DNA of 64,000 nt from Palsa-504 sp963844625 (GCA_963844625.1 CAWJPF010000031.1:62001-126000), one strand, 5' to 3'. Shown: positions 34,091 to 43,394, numbered from the stretch's first letter. Notes: generated from the sequence alone by a model not told the origin. A program made the numbers and translations.

Positions 34091-35396
34091 ATGAGACCTG
34101 GCCTTCCCTGGCTCTCCAAGAACACCTTCGCGCTAAGCGCGGCTACGGTCCTGTCGGTCGGCGTTCTGGCCGCCTAGTAGTAGTAGTAGTAGTAGTAGTA
34201 GCAGCAGCAGCGCGGCCGCCAGCACTAGCTCGAGTCCGAGCTCCAAGGCACCGATCACCATCGGCGCGTCACTGTCACTGACCGGAGACTTCTCCGCCGA
34301 CGGCCAGGCGTTCGAGCGCGGCTACCAGCTGTGGGCGGCCGACGTAAACGCTAAGGGTGGCATCCTCGGCCGCCAGGTCGAGCTCAAGATCCTTAACGAC
34401 AACAGCTCGCCGACCCAGGTGGCGACGAACTACCAGACCCTGTTCGCGCAGGACAAGGTGGACCTGGCGTTCGGGCCGTTCTCCTCGCTGCTGACCACGC
34501 CCTCGGCATCGGTCGCGGCCAGGTACAGCTATGCGCTGGTCGAGGGCGCGGGCGGAGCGCCCTCGGTGTTCGAGAGCCCGGCCAACGTGTCGGCGCACAA
34601 CGTGTTCGACGTCAGCCTGCCGATCGAAGACGAGATGCTGCCGTTCGTCAGCTGGATCGCCTCGATGCCGGCCAGCCAGCGGCCCAAGACGGCGGCCTAC
34701 CCGATGGCCGATGACCCGTTCGCTGACCCGCCGGTCCAGCTCGCCCAGCAGAAGCTGCAGGCGCTCGGCGTGAAGACGGTGTACTCGAAGATCTTCCCAG
34801 AAGAGGTCGCGGACTATAAGGCACCGGCCGACCAGGTAGCCGCCACCGGTGCGCAGGTCGTGGTGCTCGGATCCACCGATGTCCCGACCGTGGCCGCGTT
34901 CATGCAGGCGTTCGAGCAGCAGCACTACAACCCCAAGATGTTCATCGCCGCGGCGGGGCCGGACCAGGGCGCGGCATTCGTCTCCGTCGTCGGGAAGGGC
35001 AACGCCACCGGGATGATGGTGCCGAACGGCTGGTACCCGGGCTACGCGAATCCGGCCAGCCAGGCGATGGTGAATGAGTACGTCGCCAAGTACGGCGGGT
35101 CGCCGTCGGACGTCAACGCCGACGTGGCCGAGGCCTACTCGGTGGGCCAGGTGATGGCCCAGGCGGTGACCGCGACCGGCGGCACCGACAATGCGAAGAT
35201 CATCAGCTACCTGCACAGCGGCGTGACGCTCAGCACTGTCCAGGGATCAGTGAGGTTCGATTCGCTGGGCCAGAACAGCAGCGCGGCGGCGTTCACCTTC
35301 CAGTGGCAGCAGGACACTACGTTCAAGCAGGTCCTCCCGGAAGCCTCGGCCGGCTCGGTAGCGATCATCAACCCCAAGCCGAATTGGACCAGCTAG
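34091..35396 (+). pseudogene. livK: Branched-chain amino acid-type ABC substrate-binding protein, frame-broken at the lipobox
   Basis: Extracellular binding protein of a LIV-type importer. Translation begins at ATG 34091 behind AAGGAGG with a signal sequence (NTFALSAATVLSVGVLAA), then hits TAG at 34175, exactly where the lipobox cysteine should be. The rest is in the +1 frame: a poly-serine stretch from the TAG/CAG triplet run, then ITIGASLSLTGDFSADGQAFERGYQLW and the full type I binding fold to 35396. Restoring two bases before the AGT run would recreate an LAAC lipobox. As written no functional lipoprotein is made. The livH gene starts four bases after the stop. Confidence 0.85.
34175..34210 (+). 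repeat. Triplet repeat (TAG)9(CAG)3
   Basis: Nine TAG followed by three CAG triplets, 36 bp. In the frame of the mature protein this encodes a run of serines (AGT/AGC); in the signal-peptide frame it is a run of stop codons. Confidence 0.95.
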
Positions 35397-35400
35397 CCAG

Positions 35401-36279
35401 ATGACACGGGAGATCTACCAGGCCGTCGTCGACGGCATACTCGTCGGTGGCGTCTACGCCCTGATGGCCGTCGGCCTGACGCTGATCTTCGGTGTGCTCG
35501 ACATCATCAACATCGCCCAGGGTGTCCTGGTCATCCTGGGCGCATATCTCAGCTACGAGCTGTCGGTGCGGCTGCACGTGGACCTGTTCCTCGGGTTGCT
35601 GGTCACCGTGCCCGCCATGTTCGTGATCGGCGTCTTCATTCAGTGGGCGTTCATCCGGCGGCTCCGCGGCCGGGAACGTACGTCGATGACGCTGCTGGTC
35701 AGCTACGCGGTCGCGCTGATCATCGAAGGAATCCTCTATGAGGTCTTCGGGCCGAACTTCAAGCAGCTGAATGCCTCGTACGTGAACTCCAGCGTGCACG
35801 TGCTCGGCTTCTACCTGCCGTACATCTACCTGTACGGATTCGCGCTGGCGCTGGTGATCATCGCAGGCATCTACCTGCTGCTGTACCGGACCGGGTTCGG
35901 GCGTAGCGTGCGGGCCACGATGCAGGACGAGACGGCGGCGCGGTTGGTCGGCATCGACGTCAACCGCGTCGCCGCTATCACCTTCGGAGTCGGCGTCGCG
36001 GTGACCGCGGTCGGCGGCATGATGTTCGGCGCCACGAACAGCTTCAACCCCAACAGCGGCTACGACCTGATCTCGCGGCTTCTCGCGATCATCATCCTCG
36101 GCGGCCTGGGCAGCATCGGCGGCGCGCTCGCCGCGTCGGTCTTCATGCTCACCCTGGAATCGCTGGTCGATATCTGGTCGCCCGAGTGGGCGATCGTGGT
36201 GTTCTACGCCGCCCTGGTGGTGGTGCTGGTAATCCGCCCGACCGGGTTCTTCGGCCGCCAGCCGGTGCGGGCCCAATGA
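35401..36279 (+). CDS. livH: Branched-chain amino acid ABC transporter permease LivH
   Basis: Inner-membrane permease, 292 residues, eight or so hydrophobic helices. Typical segments are VDGILVGGVYALMAVGLTLIFGVLDI near the N-terminus and the ATPase-contact loop ATMQDETAARLVGIDVNRV. The C-terminal helix is followed by RPTGFFGRQPVR. Intact. It starts four bases after livK and overlaps livM by 4 bp (ATGA), so the operon is tightly coupled. Confidence 0.93.
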   Translation: MTREIYQAVVDGILVGGVYALMAVGLTLIFGVLDIINIAQGVLVILGAYLSYELSVRLHVDLFLGLLVTVPAMFVIGVFIQWAFIRRLRGRERTSMTLLVSYAVALIIEGILYEVFGPNFKQLNASYVNSSVHVLGFYLPYIYLYGFALALVIIAGIYLLLYRTGFGRSVRATMQDETAARLVGIDVNRVAAITFGVGVAVTAVGGMMFGATNSFNPNSGYDLISRLLAIIILGGLGSIGGALAASVFMLTLESLVDIWSPEWAIVVFYAALVVVLVIRPTGFFGRQPVRAQ

Positions 36280-37370
36280 AGGCTGATACCGTGCCGGCCA
36301 GCACGAAAATGACCAGCGTGAGCAGGCAGCGCGTGGTAGCGAGCCTGGCCCTCGCGGTCCTGGTCGTGGCGGCCATCGGGTTCCCGCTGGTGTTCAGCAG
36401 CCCCGTCACCACGAACTACGCTATCTACGCGCTGATCTTCGTGGCGGCGGTCTCGGCCTGGAACGTGTTCTCCGGATTTTCCGGCTACATCTCGCTCGGC
36501 CACGCCGTGTTCTTCGGCAGTGGTGCCTACACGGTGGGCATCGCGGCCAGAGACTGGCACATCAACGGTGTCCAGGTATTCATCTTGCTGCCGCTCGCCG
36601 CGGCGGTCGGGGCGGCCGTCGCGGTGCCGTTCGGCCTGGTCGCGCTGCGGGTGCGCCGCCACACGTTCATCGTGATCACGATCGCGCTGTTCTTCATCTT
36701 CCAGCTGGTCGCTTACAACCTCAACTCCTTTACCGGCGGCACCGTGGGTGTCTCGGCGCCGTTCCTGCCCTGGTCGCCGACGAGCTTCAACGACCACTTC
36801 TACTACATCACGCTGGCCTGCGCCGCGGGCATGGTCGTTATCGCCGCCTCGATCCGGCGGTCCAGGTTCGGCCTGCAGCTCCGGGCGATCAGGGACGACG
36901 AGGACCGGGCGCGGGGGCTCGGCGTGCGCACCATGCGGGTAAAGCTGACGGCATTGGTGCTGTCTGGTGCGGTGACGGCCCTGGTGGGCGGGGTGTGGTT
37001 CCTCTACCTCACGCAGGCCGAGCCGAATTCGGCCTTCGACCCGCTGTTTGACCTGTCCCTCGTGCTGATGGCGTTCCTGGGCGGCCTCGGGACCATCGCC
37101 GGCCCGGTGCTCGGCGCGCTCATCATCGAACCCGGCCAGCTCTACCTCAACATCAGGTTCACCAACGGGTACCTCAGCGAGATCCTGCTCGGCGCGCTGT
37201 TCCTCCTCATCGTGCTCTTCATGCCGCGTGGCATCGTCCCCACCGCCGGCGAATGGATCAAGCGGCTGCGGACCAGGGGACGCCCCGCGGTTGAGCCCAC
37301 GCCGGGGTCGGCTCCCGCCCCGCCGCCTCCCGAGGCCAGCGAAGCGCCCGCGAGGGAGGCCAGAAGATGA
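36276..37370 (+). CDS. livM: Branched-chain amino acid ABC transporter permease LivM
   Basis: Second permease, 364 residues from ATG 36276. After a short basic N-terminus come the hydrophobic helices (VVASLALAVLVVAAIGFPLVF). The SGFSGYISLGHAVFFGSGAY segment and the coupling loop LRAIRDDEDRARGLGVRTMRVK are diagnostic. The C-terminal ~35 residues are Pro/Ala-rich and cytoplasmic. Intact, with ATGA overlaps at both ends. Confidence 0.93.
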   Translation: MKADTVPASTKMTSVSRQRVVASLALAVLVVAAIGFPLVFSSPVTTNYAIYALIFVAAVSAWNVFSGFSGYISLGHAVFFGSGAYTVGIAARDWHINGVQVFILLPLAAAVGAAVAVPFGLVALRVRRHTFIVITIALFFIFQLVAYNLNSFTGGTVGVSAPFLPWSPTSFNDHFYYITLACAAGMVVIAASIRRSRFGLQLRAIRDDEDRARGLGVRTMRVKLTALVLSGAVTALVGGVWFLYLTQAEPNSAFDPLFDLSLVLMAFLGGLGTIAGPVLGALIIEPGQLYLNIRFTNGYLSEILLGALFLLIVLFMPRGIVPTAGEWIKRLRTRGRPAVEPTPGSAPAPPPPEASEAPAREARR

Positions 37371-38108
37371 GCGTGCTGCTTCGCACCGAAGGGGTGCGCA
37401 AGTCCTACGGCGGGGTGCACGCCCTGGACTCCTGCACGGTGGAGATCGACGAGGGGTCGGTAGCCGGCCTGATCGGGCCGAACGGATCGGGCAAGACCAC
37501 GCTGTTCAACGTCATTACCGGGTACGCCAAGGCGGACGCGGGGCAGGTGTACCTGGCTGATGAGAAGATCACCAATATCGCTCCGGACAAGGTCTTCGCC
37601 CGCGGGATCGGCCGGACCTTCCAGCTGACCAGGATCTTCGCCAGCCTCACGGTGCTCGAGAACATGCTGGTCGCCTCCCGGCACGGGGGCTCGGCGGCCC
37701 GCGCGCGCGCGATGGAACAACTTGAGTTCGTCGGCATCGCCGGGCACCACGCCGCGCTGGCCGGCACGCTCTCCTACGGCCAGCGCAAGCTCCTGGAGCT
37801 CGCCTATGTACTGGTCTCGGACCCCGCCGTCGTCCTGCTCGACGAGCGCCGGCGGTGTCAACCTTTCGCTGGTCAATCACATCGCCGACCGGATCCGCGA
37901 GCTGAACGCGGCCGGGAAGACCTTCCTGATCGTCGAGCACAACATGGAGTTCGTGATGGGCCTGTGCGACCGGGTCACGGTGCTCGACTCGGGCGCCGTG
38001 GTGGCCACCGGGCCGCCCGCCATCATCCGGACCGACCGCCGGGTGCTCAACGCCTACCTCGGCGAGGACCCCGACGATGATGATCCGGAACCGGGGGAGG
38101 AACCATGA
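37367..38108 (+). pseudogene. livG: Branched-chain amino acid ABC transporter ATP-binding protein LivG, frame-broken
   Basis: ATPase of the LIV importer. First frame: ATG 37367, Walker A GPNGSGKTT, Q-loop region GRTFQLTRIF, signature LSYGQRKLLELAYVL and Walker B VVLLDE up to about 37845. The normal continuation (AGGVNLSLVNHIADRIREL, H-loop region LIVEHNMEFVMGL, to the stop at 38108) is in the +1 frame. The break falls immediately after the Walker B glutamate at 37845-37850. Two missing bases would explain it. As written the enzyme lacks the H-loop and could not work. Alternatives are a consensus error or recoding. Confidence 0.85.
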
Positions 38109-38884
38109 CGGCGCCCGCCGAGGGCCCGGTTCCGCCCGCCGGGGCAAGCACCACGGCCCGTTCGGTACTAAAGATCGAAGACCTAGTGGTCGGCTACGGC
38201 GGCGGTGATGTGCTGCGCGGGGTTTCCCTGGATGTCGCCGAGGGCGGCATCACCTGCGTGGTCGGGCCGAACGGGGCGGGCAAATCGACGCTGATGGCGT
38301 CGATAAGCGGGCTGCTGCGGCCGCGGCTCGGGTCGGTCATGCTAGGCGGGGAGAACCTCGTCGGCCTGTCGCCGCGCCAGGTGCTGCGCCTCGGCGTGGT
38401 GCAGGTGCAGCAGAACCACAGCCTGTTCCGTGACATGACGGTACGGGAGAACGTCGAGCTCGGCGGCTACATCCTGTCGGACCGGGCGCTGACCGGCCGC
38501 CGGATGGCGGCCGTGTTCGACCTCTTCCCGCAGCTCGCCGACTGGTCATCCAAGAAGGCGGGCAGCCTGTCCGGCGGGCAGCAGCGGCTGGTTGAGTTCG
38601 CCCGCGCGCTGATGCTCGAGCCCCGGCTGCTACTGCTCGACGAGCCGTCGATGGGACTGGCGCCGAAGACCCTGCGGACCGTGTTCGACGCGATTAAGCG
38701 GATGAACGCGGCGGGTACGACGATCCTGCTCGTCGAGCAGAACGCCCGGGCCGGGCTCCGCCTGTCCAGCCACGGCGTGGTGATGGAGAGCGGGCGGGTG
38801 CGGCTGTCCGGCACCGGGCGCGAAGTGCTCCAGAACCCCGAGATCGGGGCGCTCTACCTGGGCGGGGCGGTCAGTACTGGCTAG
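38105..38884 (+). CDS. livF: Branched-chain amino acid ABC transporter ATP-binding protein LivF
   Basis: Second ATPase, 259 residues, intact. A ~20-residue Pro/Ala-rich leader precedes KIEDLVVGYGGGDVLRGVSL. Walker A is GPNGAGKST, the signature LSGGQQRLVEFARAL, Walker B LLLLDEP, and the H-loop position has Gln-Asn in LLVEQNA, as is usual for LivF. It overlaps the livG 3' end by 4 bp. Confidence 0.93.
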   Translation: MTAPAEGPVPPAGASTTARSVLKIEDLVVGYGGGDVLRGVSLDVAEGGITCVVGPNGAGKSTLMASISGLLRPRLGSVMLGGENLVGLSPRQVLRLGVVQVQQNHSLFRDMTVRENVELGGYILSDRALTGRRMAAVFDLFPQLADWSSKKAGSLSGGQQRLVEFARALMLEPRLLLLDEPSMGLAPKTLRTVFDAIKRMNAAGTTILLVEQNARAGLRLSSHGVVMESGRVRLSGTGREVLQNPEIGALYLGGAVSTG

Positions 38885-38894
38885 GTGGGGCCAG

Positions 38895-39557
38895 TTAGTC
38901 CCGCTTGCGGGCCAGCGTCAGGCCGTCGCCGATCGGAACCATGACCAGGTCGACGCGGTCGTCGGCGGCGGCGTGGTCGTTGAAGTCCCGGATCGAGATC
39001 ACCAGCGGATTGTCGTTGCCAGCGTCGATCACGCGGCCGTGCGAGAACGTATTGTCCACCATGATCAACCCGCCCGGGCGCACCCGCGGCACCACTTCCC
39101 GCCAGTAGCCGAGGTAGCCGCCCTTATCGGCGTCGATGAAGGCGAGGTCGAACAGCTCCTCATCGGGGAGCGCGCGCAGCGTATCGATGGCCGGGCCGAG
39201 CCGCAGCTCGATCCGGTCCGTCAGCCCTGCTTTCTCCCAGTACTTCCTGGCCACCGAGGTCCACTCCGTGTTGATGTCGCAGCACAGCAGCCGCCCGCCG
39301 TCGGCCAGCCCCCGGGCGATGCAGATCGAGGAGTAGCCGGTGAAGGTGCCGATCTCGATGGCCGACGCGACGTCGGCGATCTGGGTCAGCAAGGTCATCA
39401 GCGTGCCCTGCTCGGGCGGGATCGCCAGGCCGGTCTCGTTGGGGAAGAGCTCGGCCGTCTCGTTCGCCAGCTCCCGCAGGACGGCGTCCGGCGGGCTGCT
39501 GTGCGCGTTGAGATAGGCGTTGAGATGAAGGCTGATCTGCTCGCTGCGCTGCGCCAT
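38895..39557 (-). CDS. Class I SAM-dependent O-methyltransferase (catechol/caffeoyl-CoA type)
   Basis: 220 residues of the metal-dependent O-methyltransferase family. SAM motif I is AIEIGTFTGYSSICIA, the metal/substrate loop is FDLAFIDADKGGYLGYW, and MVDNTFSHGRV is the second metal-site motif. It methylates catechol-type hydroxyls in characterised relatives. Complete and cytoplasmic. It converges on the liv operon (10-bp gap) and lies upstream of the D-lactate-dehydrogenase-like gene on the same strand only by position. Confidence 0.9.
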   Translation of the reverse strand: MAQRSEQISLHLNAYLNAHSSPPDAVLRELANETAELFPNETGLAIPPEQGTLMTLLTQIADVASAIEIGTFTGYSSICIARGLADGGRLLCCDINTEWTSVARKYWEKAGLTDRIELRLGPAIDTLRALPDEELFDLAFIDADKGGYLGYWREVVPRVRPGGLIMVDNTFSHGRVIDAGNDNPLVISIRDFNDHAAADDRVDLVMVPIGDGLTLARKRD

Positions 39558-39590
39558 GGGACAACGCTATAGCCATGATCGGCGTTGTGC

Positions 39591-42410
39591 CTACCGGCGG
39601 TCCTCCAGGCGGCTGGCCAGGAGCTCAGCCAGGTGGATGCCGTCCGCCTGGCCGAACTGGTCGAGCTGAGTGCGGCAGGAGAACCCGTCGGCCAGCACCA
39701 CCGTGCCCGGTGCGGCGGCGCGCACGGCGGGCAGCAGGGCGGTCTCGGCCACGGCCCGCGAGACGTCATAGTGGCCGCGTTCGACCCCGAAATTTCCCGC
39801 CAGCCCGCAGCAGCCGCCGACCGCCTCGACCTCGGCGCCGGCCCGGGCGAGCAGCGCGGCGTCGGCCTGCCAGCCCATGACGGCATGGTGGTGGCAGTGC
39901 GGCTGGGCCACCGCGCGCACGCCGGAAAGGTCAGGTGGCGCCCACGCCCCGGTCTCGGTCAGCAACTCGGCCAGCGTGCGGGTTGCGGCGCGGACCTGCC
40001 AAGCGCGCGGGTCATCGGGCAGCAGCTCGGCGAGGTCGCCGCGCAGTACGGCGGTGCACGAGGGCTCGAGACCGACGATCGGCAGGCCGCGCCGGGCTGG
40101 CTCCGCCAGGGCCGCCAGGGTCCGCCGCAGCTGCTTGCGCGCGCCGTCCAGCTGGCCGGTGGAGATCCAGGTCAGCCCGCAGCACACGGGCCTGCCGGTG
40201 ATTTCCACCGAGTAGCCGGCCGCCTCGAGCACTCGCACGGCGGCCTGGCCGACGCCGGGGGTGAAGTGGTCGGTGAACGTGTCCACCCACAGCAGCACCG
40301 GGTTGCCGGTACGGGCGGGACGGCCGGCGAACCAGTCGCGGAAGCTGTGCGCGGCGAACTGCGGCAGCGGGCGGCGGGTGTCGATTCCGCCCAGCCGCTT
40401 GGCCAGGCCGGCCAGCGGTCCCGGGCGCAGCGTGGCGTTGGCCAGGCCCGGTGCGCGGGCCGCCAGCCGGGCCCAGCGAGGCAGCCAGCCCAGCGAGTAG
40501 TGGGCCGCAGGGCGCAGCCGGCGCCGGTACCGCTGGTACAGCACCTCGGCCTTGTAGGTCGCCATGTCCACGCCCGCCGGGCAGTCCGAAGAACAGCCCT
40601 TGCACGACAGGCACAGGTCCAGCGCCTCGGCCAGCTCCGCCGATCCGAAGCCCTTGACCAGCGTGCCGTTCGCGAGCTCCTGCAGCACCCGCGAGCGGCC
40701 GCGGGTGGAATCCTTCTCATCCCGCGTGGCGAGGTAGGACGGGCACATCACCCCTCCGCTGGGCGTCGTGTCGGCCCGGCACTTGCCGACCCCGGTACAG
40801 CGGTGCACCGCCACCGACAGGTCACCGTCGTCGTGAGCGTAGGCGAACCCCAGGCCGGCCCGGATCGGGCGCGCCTGCGGCACGCGCAGGTCCGCGTCAA
40901 TCGGCACCGGGTCGACCAGCACGCCTGGATTGAAGACGTTGCCCGGGTCGAAGATCGCCTTGACGGCGGCGAGAGTGTCGATGGCCTCGGGGGAGTACAT
41001 GTAGGGGAGCAGCTCGCCGCGCGCCCGGCCGTCACCGTGCTCGCCGGACATCGAGCCGCCGTACTTGCCGACCAGCTGCGCCGCGGCGACGGCGAACTCA
41101 CGGTAACGGCCCGGTTCGGTGGCGAAAGGGAAGTCGATGCGGACGTGCACGCAGCCGTCGCCGAAGTGCCCGTAGACCAGGCCGTCCAGGCCATGATCGG
41201 CCATCAGCGCGCCGAAATCGCGCAGGTACGCGCCCAGGTGCCGGGGCGGGACGGCGGCGTCTTCCCAGCCGGGCCAGGCCGGCGCGCCCGCCGGGGTGCG
41301 GCCGCTCAGGCCGGCGCCGTCCTCGCGGATGCGCCACAGGGCCCGCGCCGGGGCGCCCGTGACCACCAGCGCGTCGAGGCCGCCGGCGTCGGCGATCAGC
41401 CAGGCCGCCCCGCGCGCCGCGGCTTCGGTGTCGCCGGCGGTCTCCACGAACAGCCACGCCTCACCGCGCGGCAGCCCGGGCACGGCCGACACCCCCCGGC
41501 GGCCCCGGAAGACGTCCACCAGTTGCGCGTCCATGCCCTCGACCGCCACCGGGCCGTGCGGCAGCAGGCCGGGTACCGCGTCGGCGGCGTCCGGCATGCC
41601 GGGATAGCCGATCACGGCCAGCGCGACCGCCTTCGGCGACGGCACCAGCGCGACGGTCGCCCCGGTCATCAGGCTGAGCGTGCCCTCGGTGCCGGCCAGG
41701 AACTTGGCCAGGTCCGCGCCGTTCTCGGGCAGCAGGTGCTCCAGGGAGTAACCGGATACCTGCCGGGTGAACCGGCCGAACTCGGTGCGGATCAGGTCTA
41801 GCCGCCCGGCGACCAGGGTGTCGAGCGCGGCCCCGATCGTCCCGGCCGCGGCCAGCCCGTCGCGGCCGAGACGGCGGGCGGCCAGCGGCTCACCGGACGC
41901 GGTCAGCAGGTCCAGGCTCACCACGTTGTCGGCCGTGCGCCCGTATCTCAGCGCCCGCGAGCCGCAGGCGTTGTTGCCGATCGAGCCGCCGATGCTCGCG
42001 CGCGCGTGGGTAGACGGATCGGGGCCGAACCGCAGTCCGTACCCGGCCGCGGCCGCGGTGATGTCGTCCAGGACCGCGCCGGGCTCCACGACCGCGGTCC
42101 GCGCGTCCGGATCGACGGAAAGCACCCGGTTCAGGTGCCGCGAGAAGTCCAGCACGAGGCCGGATCCGACCGAGTTCCCCGCGGTGGAGGTGCCGCCGCC
42201 GCGGCTGGTCACCGGCACGCCGAGCTGCGTGGCCACGTGCAGCGCGCCGGCCGCCTCGGCCACGTCCCTCGGGAAGGCCACCACGCTCGGCACGACCCGG
42301 TAGTTGGACGCGTCGGTGGAGTATTCCGCCCGCCGGCGGGCCGAGTCGTCGACGTCGGCCAGCCCGGCGCCCCGGAGTGCTGCCGCCAGGTCCCGGGGCG
42401 ATGTGGTCAT
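39591..42410 (-). CDS. FAD-linked oxidoreductase with Fe-S domain (D-lactate/2-hydroxyacid dehydrogenase type)
   Basis: 939 residues from ATG 42408-42410 (MTTSPRDLAAALRGAG). Residues ~35-270 are a PCMH-type FAD domain (VTSRGGGTSTAGNSVGSGLV, SIGGSIGNNACGSRALRYG). Residues ~270-540 form the FAD-oxidase C-terminal domain. Two ferredoxin-type motifs follow: CTGVGKCRAD...CPSY and CLSCKGCSSDCPAGVD. The last third is a GlpC-like CCG domain (VCCGLTW, VGGCCGLAGNFG). This order matches actinobacterial quinone-linked D-lactate or D-2-hydroxyglutarate dehydrogenases, peripheral on the inner membrane. All motifs are intact; the exact substrate is uncertain. No regulator is adjacent. Confidence 0.9.
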   Translation of the reverse strand: MTTSPRDLAAALRGAGLADVDDSARRRAEYSTDASNYRVVPSVVAFPRDVAEAAGALHVATQLGVPVTSRGGGTSTAGNSVGSGLVLDFSRHLNRVLSVDPDARTAVVEPGAVLDDITAAAAGYGLRFGPDPSTHARASIGGSIGNNACGSRALRYGRTADNVVSLDLLTASGEPLAARRLGRDGLAAAGTIGAALDTLVAGRLDLIRTEFGRFTRQVSGYSLEHLLPENGADLAKFLAGTEGTLSLMTGATVALVPSPKAVALAVIGYPGMPDAADAVPGLLPHGPVAVEGMDAQLVDVFRGRRGVSAVPGLPRGEAWLFVETAGDTEAAARGAAWLIADAGGLDALVVTGAPARALWRIREDGAGLSGRTPAGAPAWPGWEDAAVPPRHLGAYLRDFGALMADHGLDGLVYGHFGDGCVHVRIDFPFATEPGRYREFAVAAAQLVGKYGGSMSGEHGDGRARGELLPYMYSPEAIDTLAAVKAIFDPGNVFNPGVLVDPVPIDADLRVPQARPIRAGLGFAYAHDDGDLSVAVHRCTGVGKCRADTTPSGGVMCPSYLATRDEKDSTRGRSRVLQELANGTLVKGFGSAELAEALDLCLSCKGCSSDCPAGVDMATYKAEVLYQRYRRRLRPAAHYSLGWLPRWARLAARAPGLANATLRPGPLAGLAKRLGGIDTRRPLPQFAAHSFRDWFAGRPARTGNPVLLWVDTFTDHFTPGVGQAAVRVLEAAGYSVEITGRPVCCGLTWISTGQLDGARKQLRRTLAALAEPARRGLPIVGLEPSCTAVLRGDLAELLPDDPRAWQVRAATRTLAELLTETGAWAPPDLSGVRAVAQPHCHHHAVMGWQADAALLARAGAEVEAVGGCCGLAGNFGVERGHYDVSRAVAETALLPAVRAAAPGTVVLADGFSCRTQLDQFGQADGIHLAELLASRLEDRR

Positions 42411-42464
42411 GGTTCCGGATGCTATGCCCGAACGGGCAGTGGTGCCTGCCCCGGTCACCTACTT

Positions 42465-42497
42465 CGCCGGCATCTCGCCGGCATCTCGCCGGCATTT
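42465..42497. repeat. Three copies of an 11-bp unit
   Basis: CGCCGGCATCT at 42465-42475 and 42476-42486, then CGCCGGCATTT at 42487-42497, upstream of the FAD/Fe-S gene. Confidence 0.85.
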
Positions 42498-42554
42498 ATG
42501 CTTCCGCTTCAAGCTAATTGTTATTATCGCCCTTTAGTAAATGCACATGCAGGC

Positions 42555-42581
42555 TAACGTGCGCCCGCATTGTGCGCGTTA
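42555..42581. other. Stem-loop, possible structured RNA
   Basis: TAACGTGCGC (42555-42564) can pair with GTGCGCGTTA (42572-42581), ten pairs with two G-U when read as RNA, loop CCGCATT. No T-tract follows, so a terminator is less likely than a regulatory hairpin. Confidence 0.4.
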
Positions 42582-43020
42582 ACATCGTCGGGCGTCGTCA
42601 TGGACGCTGCCCGGGATAGCTAATCCGGGCCATGCGGGGCCGGTACGGCGGAGTGGTAAATGATCAACTAGCGCAGGCATGGTCATCACCCGGCCTCCGA
42701 TAGAGCGCGAAATAAGAGCATGGATTGCACTAAGCTGGAGGCGTCTCCGGGGATCTGAGGCGCAAACTACCTGCGGTTACCGTGGGTGAGCACGGGGAGT
42801 ATTCACTTAAGCACCCTCTTGCGTGGAAACTGAGACGAATATTGCGATTGGGGTAGCGCGTCGCGGCCGGTGCGGACACTATTGCTTCGGACGGTCGCTG
42901 GGGCCGCATATTTTTCCCATGGGGCGCCGCGTCACCTGCATATTGACGGCGACGGCCCTTCCGCTCCCAACGGGAGAGCCGTCTTTACCCCAGGCACTTC
43001 CACGGGAGGAATGGGCCCTT

Positions 43021-43080
43021 ATGACTGCACGTCGAACACCTGCCGATGGGGACGTACCGGGTGATCCGGGCGGGGCATGA
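43021..43080 (+). CDS. Possible 19-residue leader peptide
   Basis: A tiny open frame (MTARRTPADGDVPGDPGGA) follows GGGAGGAATGGG and ends by overlapping the start of the next gene (ATGA at 43077). The overlap suggests translational coupling. It could also be the end of a longer unsupported frame starting at 42823. Weak evidence. Confidence 0.3.
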   Translation: MTARRTPADGDVPGDPGGA

Positions 43081-43394
43081 TCGAGCCGGATGATTCCGCG
43101 GCGGCGGGTCGGTGTGACGCCGATCCCCGTTGCCTGCACGTGCCGTGCTTTCAGGTCCGGCTGGAGGCCTCGCGGCCGCCGCAGGCCCAGCAGCAGTCCA
43201 ACGCCTGCGCCTATCACGTGGCCGATGTCATCCAGGCCCTGCGCGCGTGGGCCGGGGAACGCGCGCTGGTCGACGGTCAGCTGACCATCCTGGCGATCGA
43301 GCCAGCGGCGGGCGGGCGGCAGTCCGGGGGACACGGCGGCCCCGGATTCCCGTTCACCACCATCCCGCTCACGACCGGCCGCGGGACGCCTTAG
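43077..43394 (+). CDS. Small protein of unknown function
   Basis: About 105 residues. N-terminal part is Cys-containing (CDADPRCLHVPCFQVRLEA), the middle is helical (SNACAYHVADVIQALRAWAGER), and a beta-strand segment follows (ALVDGQLTILAIEPA) with a Gly-rich loop and the end FPFTTIPLTTGRGTP. Codon use looks like real coding sequence. I do not recognise the family. Its stop overlaps that of the convergent MocR gene. The long noncoding region before it suggests it is the gene controlled from there. Confidence 0.5.
   Translation: MIEPDDSAAAGRCDADPRCLHVPCFQVRLEASRPPQAQQQSNACAYHVADVIQALRAWAGERALVDGQLTILAIEPAAGGRQSGGHGGPGFPFTTIPLTTGRGTP

Larger units (their letters stand above)
42411..43020. other. 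610-bp region without a clear gene
   Basis: It holds an 11-bp triplicate (42465-42497), an AT-rich patch near 42505-42545 that could be the promoter region, a 10-bp stem-loop (42555-42581) and about 400 bp of mixed sequence without a convincing reading frame. Its length and the stem-loop suggest a regulatory leader or a small RNA, but I recognise no known RNA family. Confidence 0.4.

Noticed and set aside
39585..41801. 738-codon open frame opposite the D-lactate-dehydrogenase-like gene
   Set aside because: Antisense shadow typical of high GC DNA; the minus-strand protein has all expected motifs.
42600..42800. Possible tRNA or known riboswitch in the long noncoding region
   Set aside because: No cloverleaf with T-loop and CCA-compatible acceptor could be drawn, and no known aptamer core was found.
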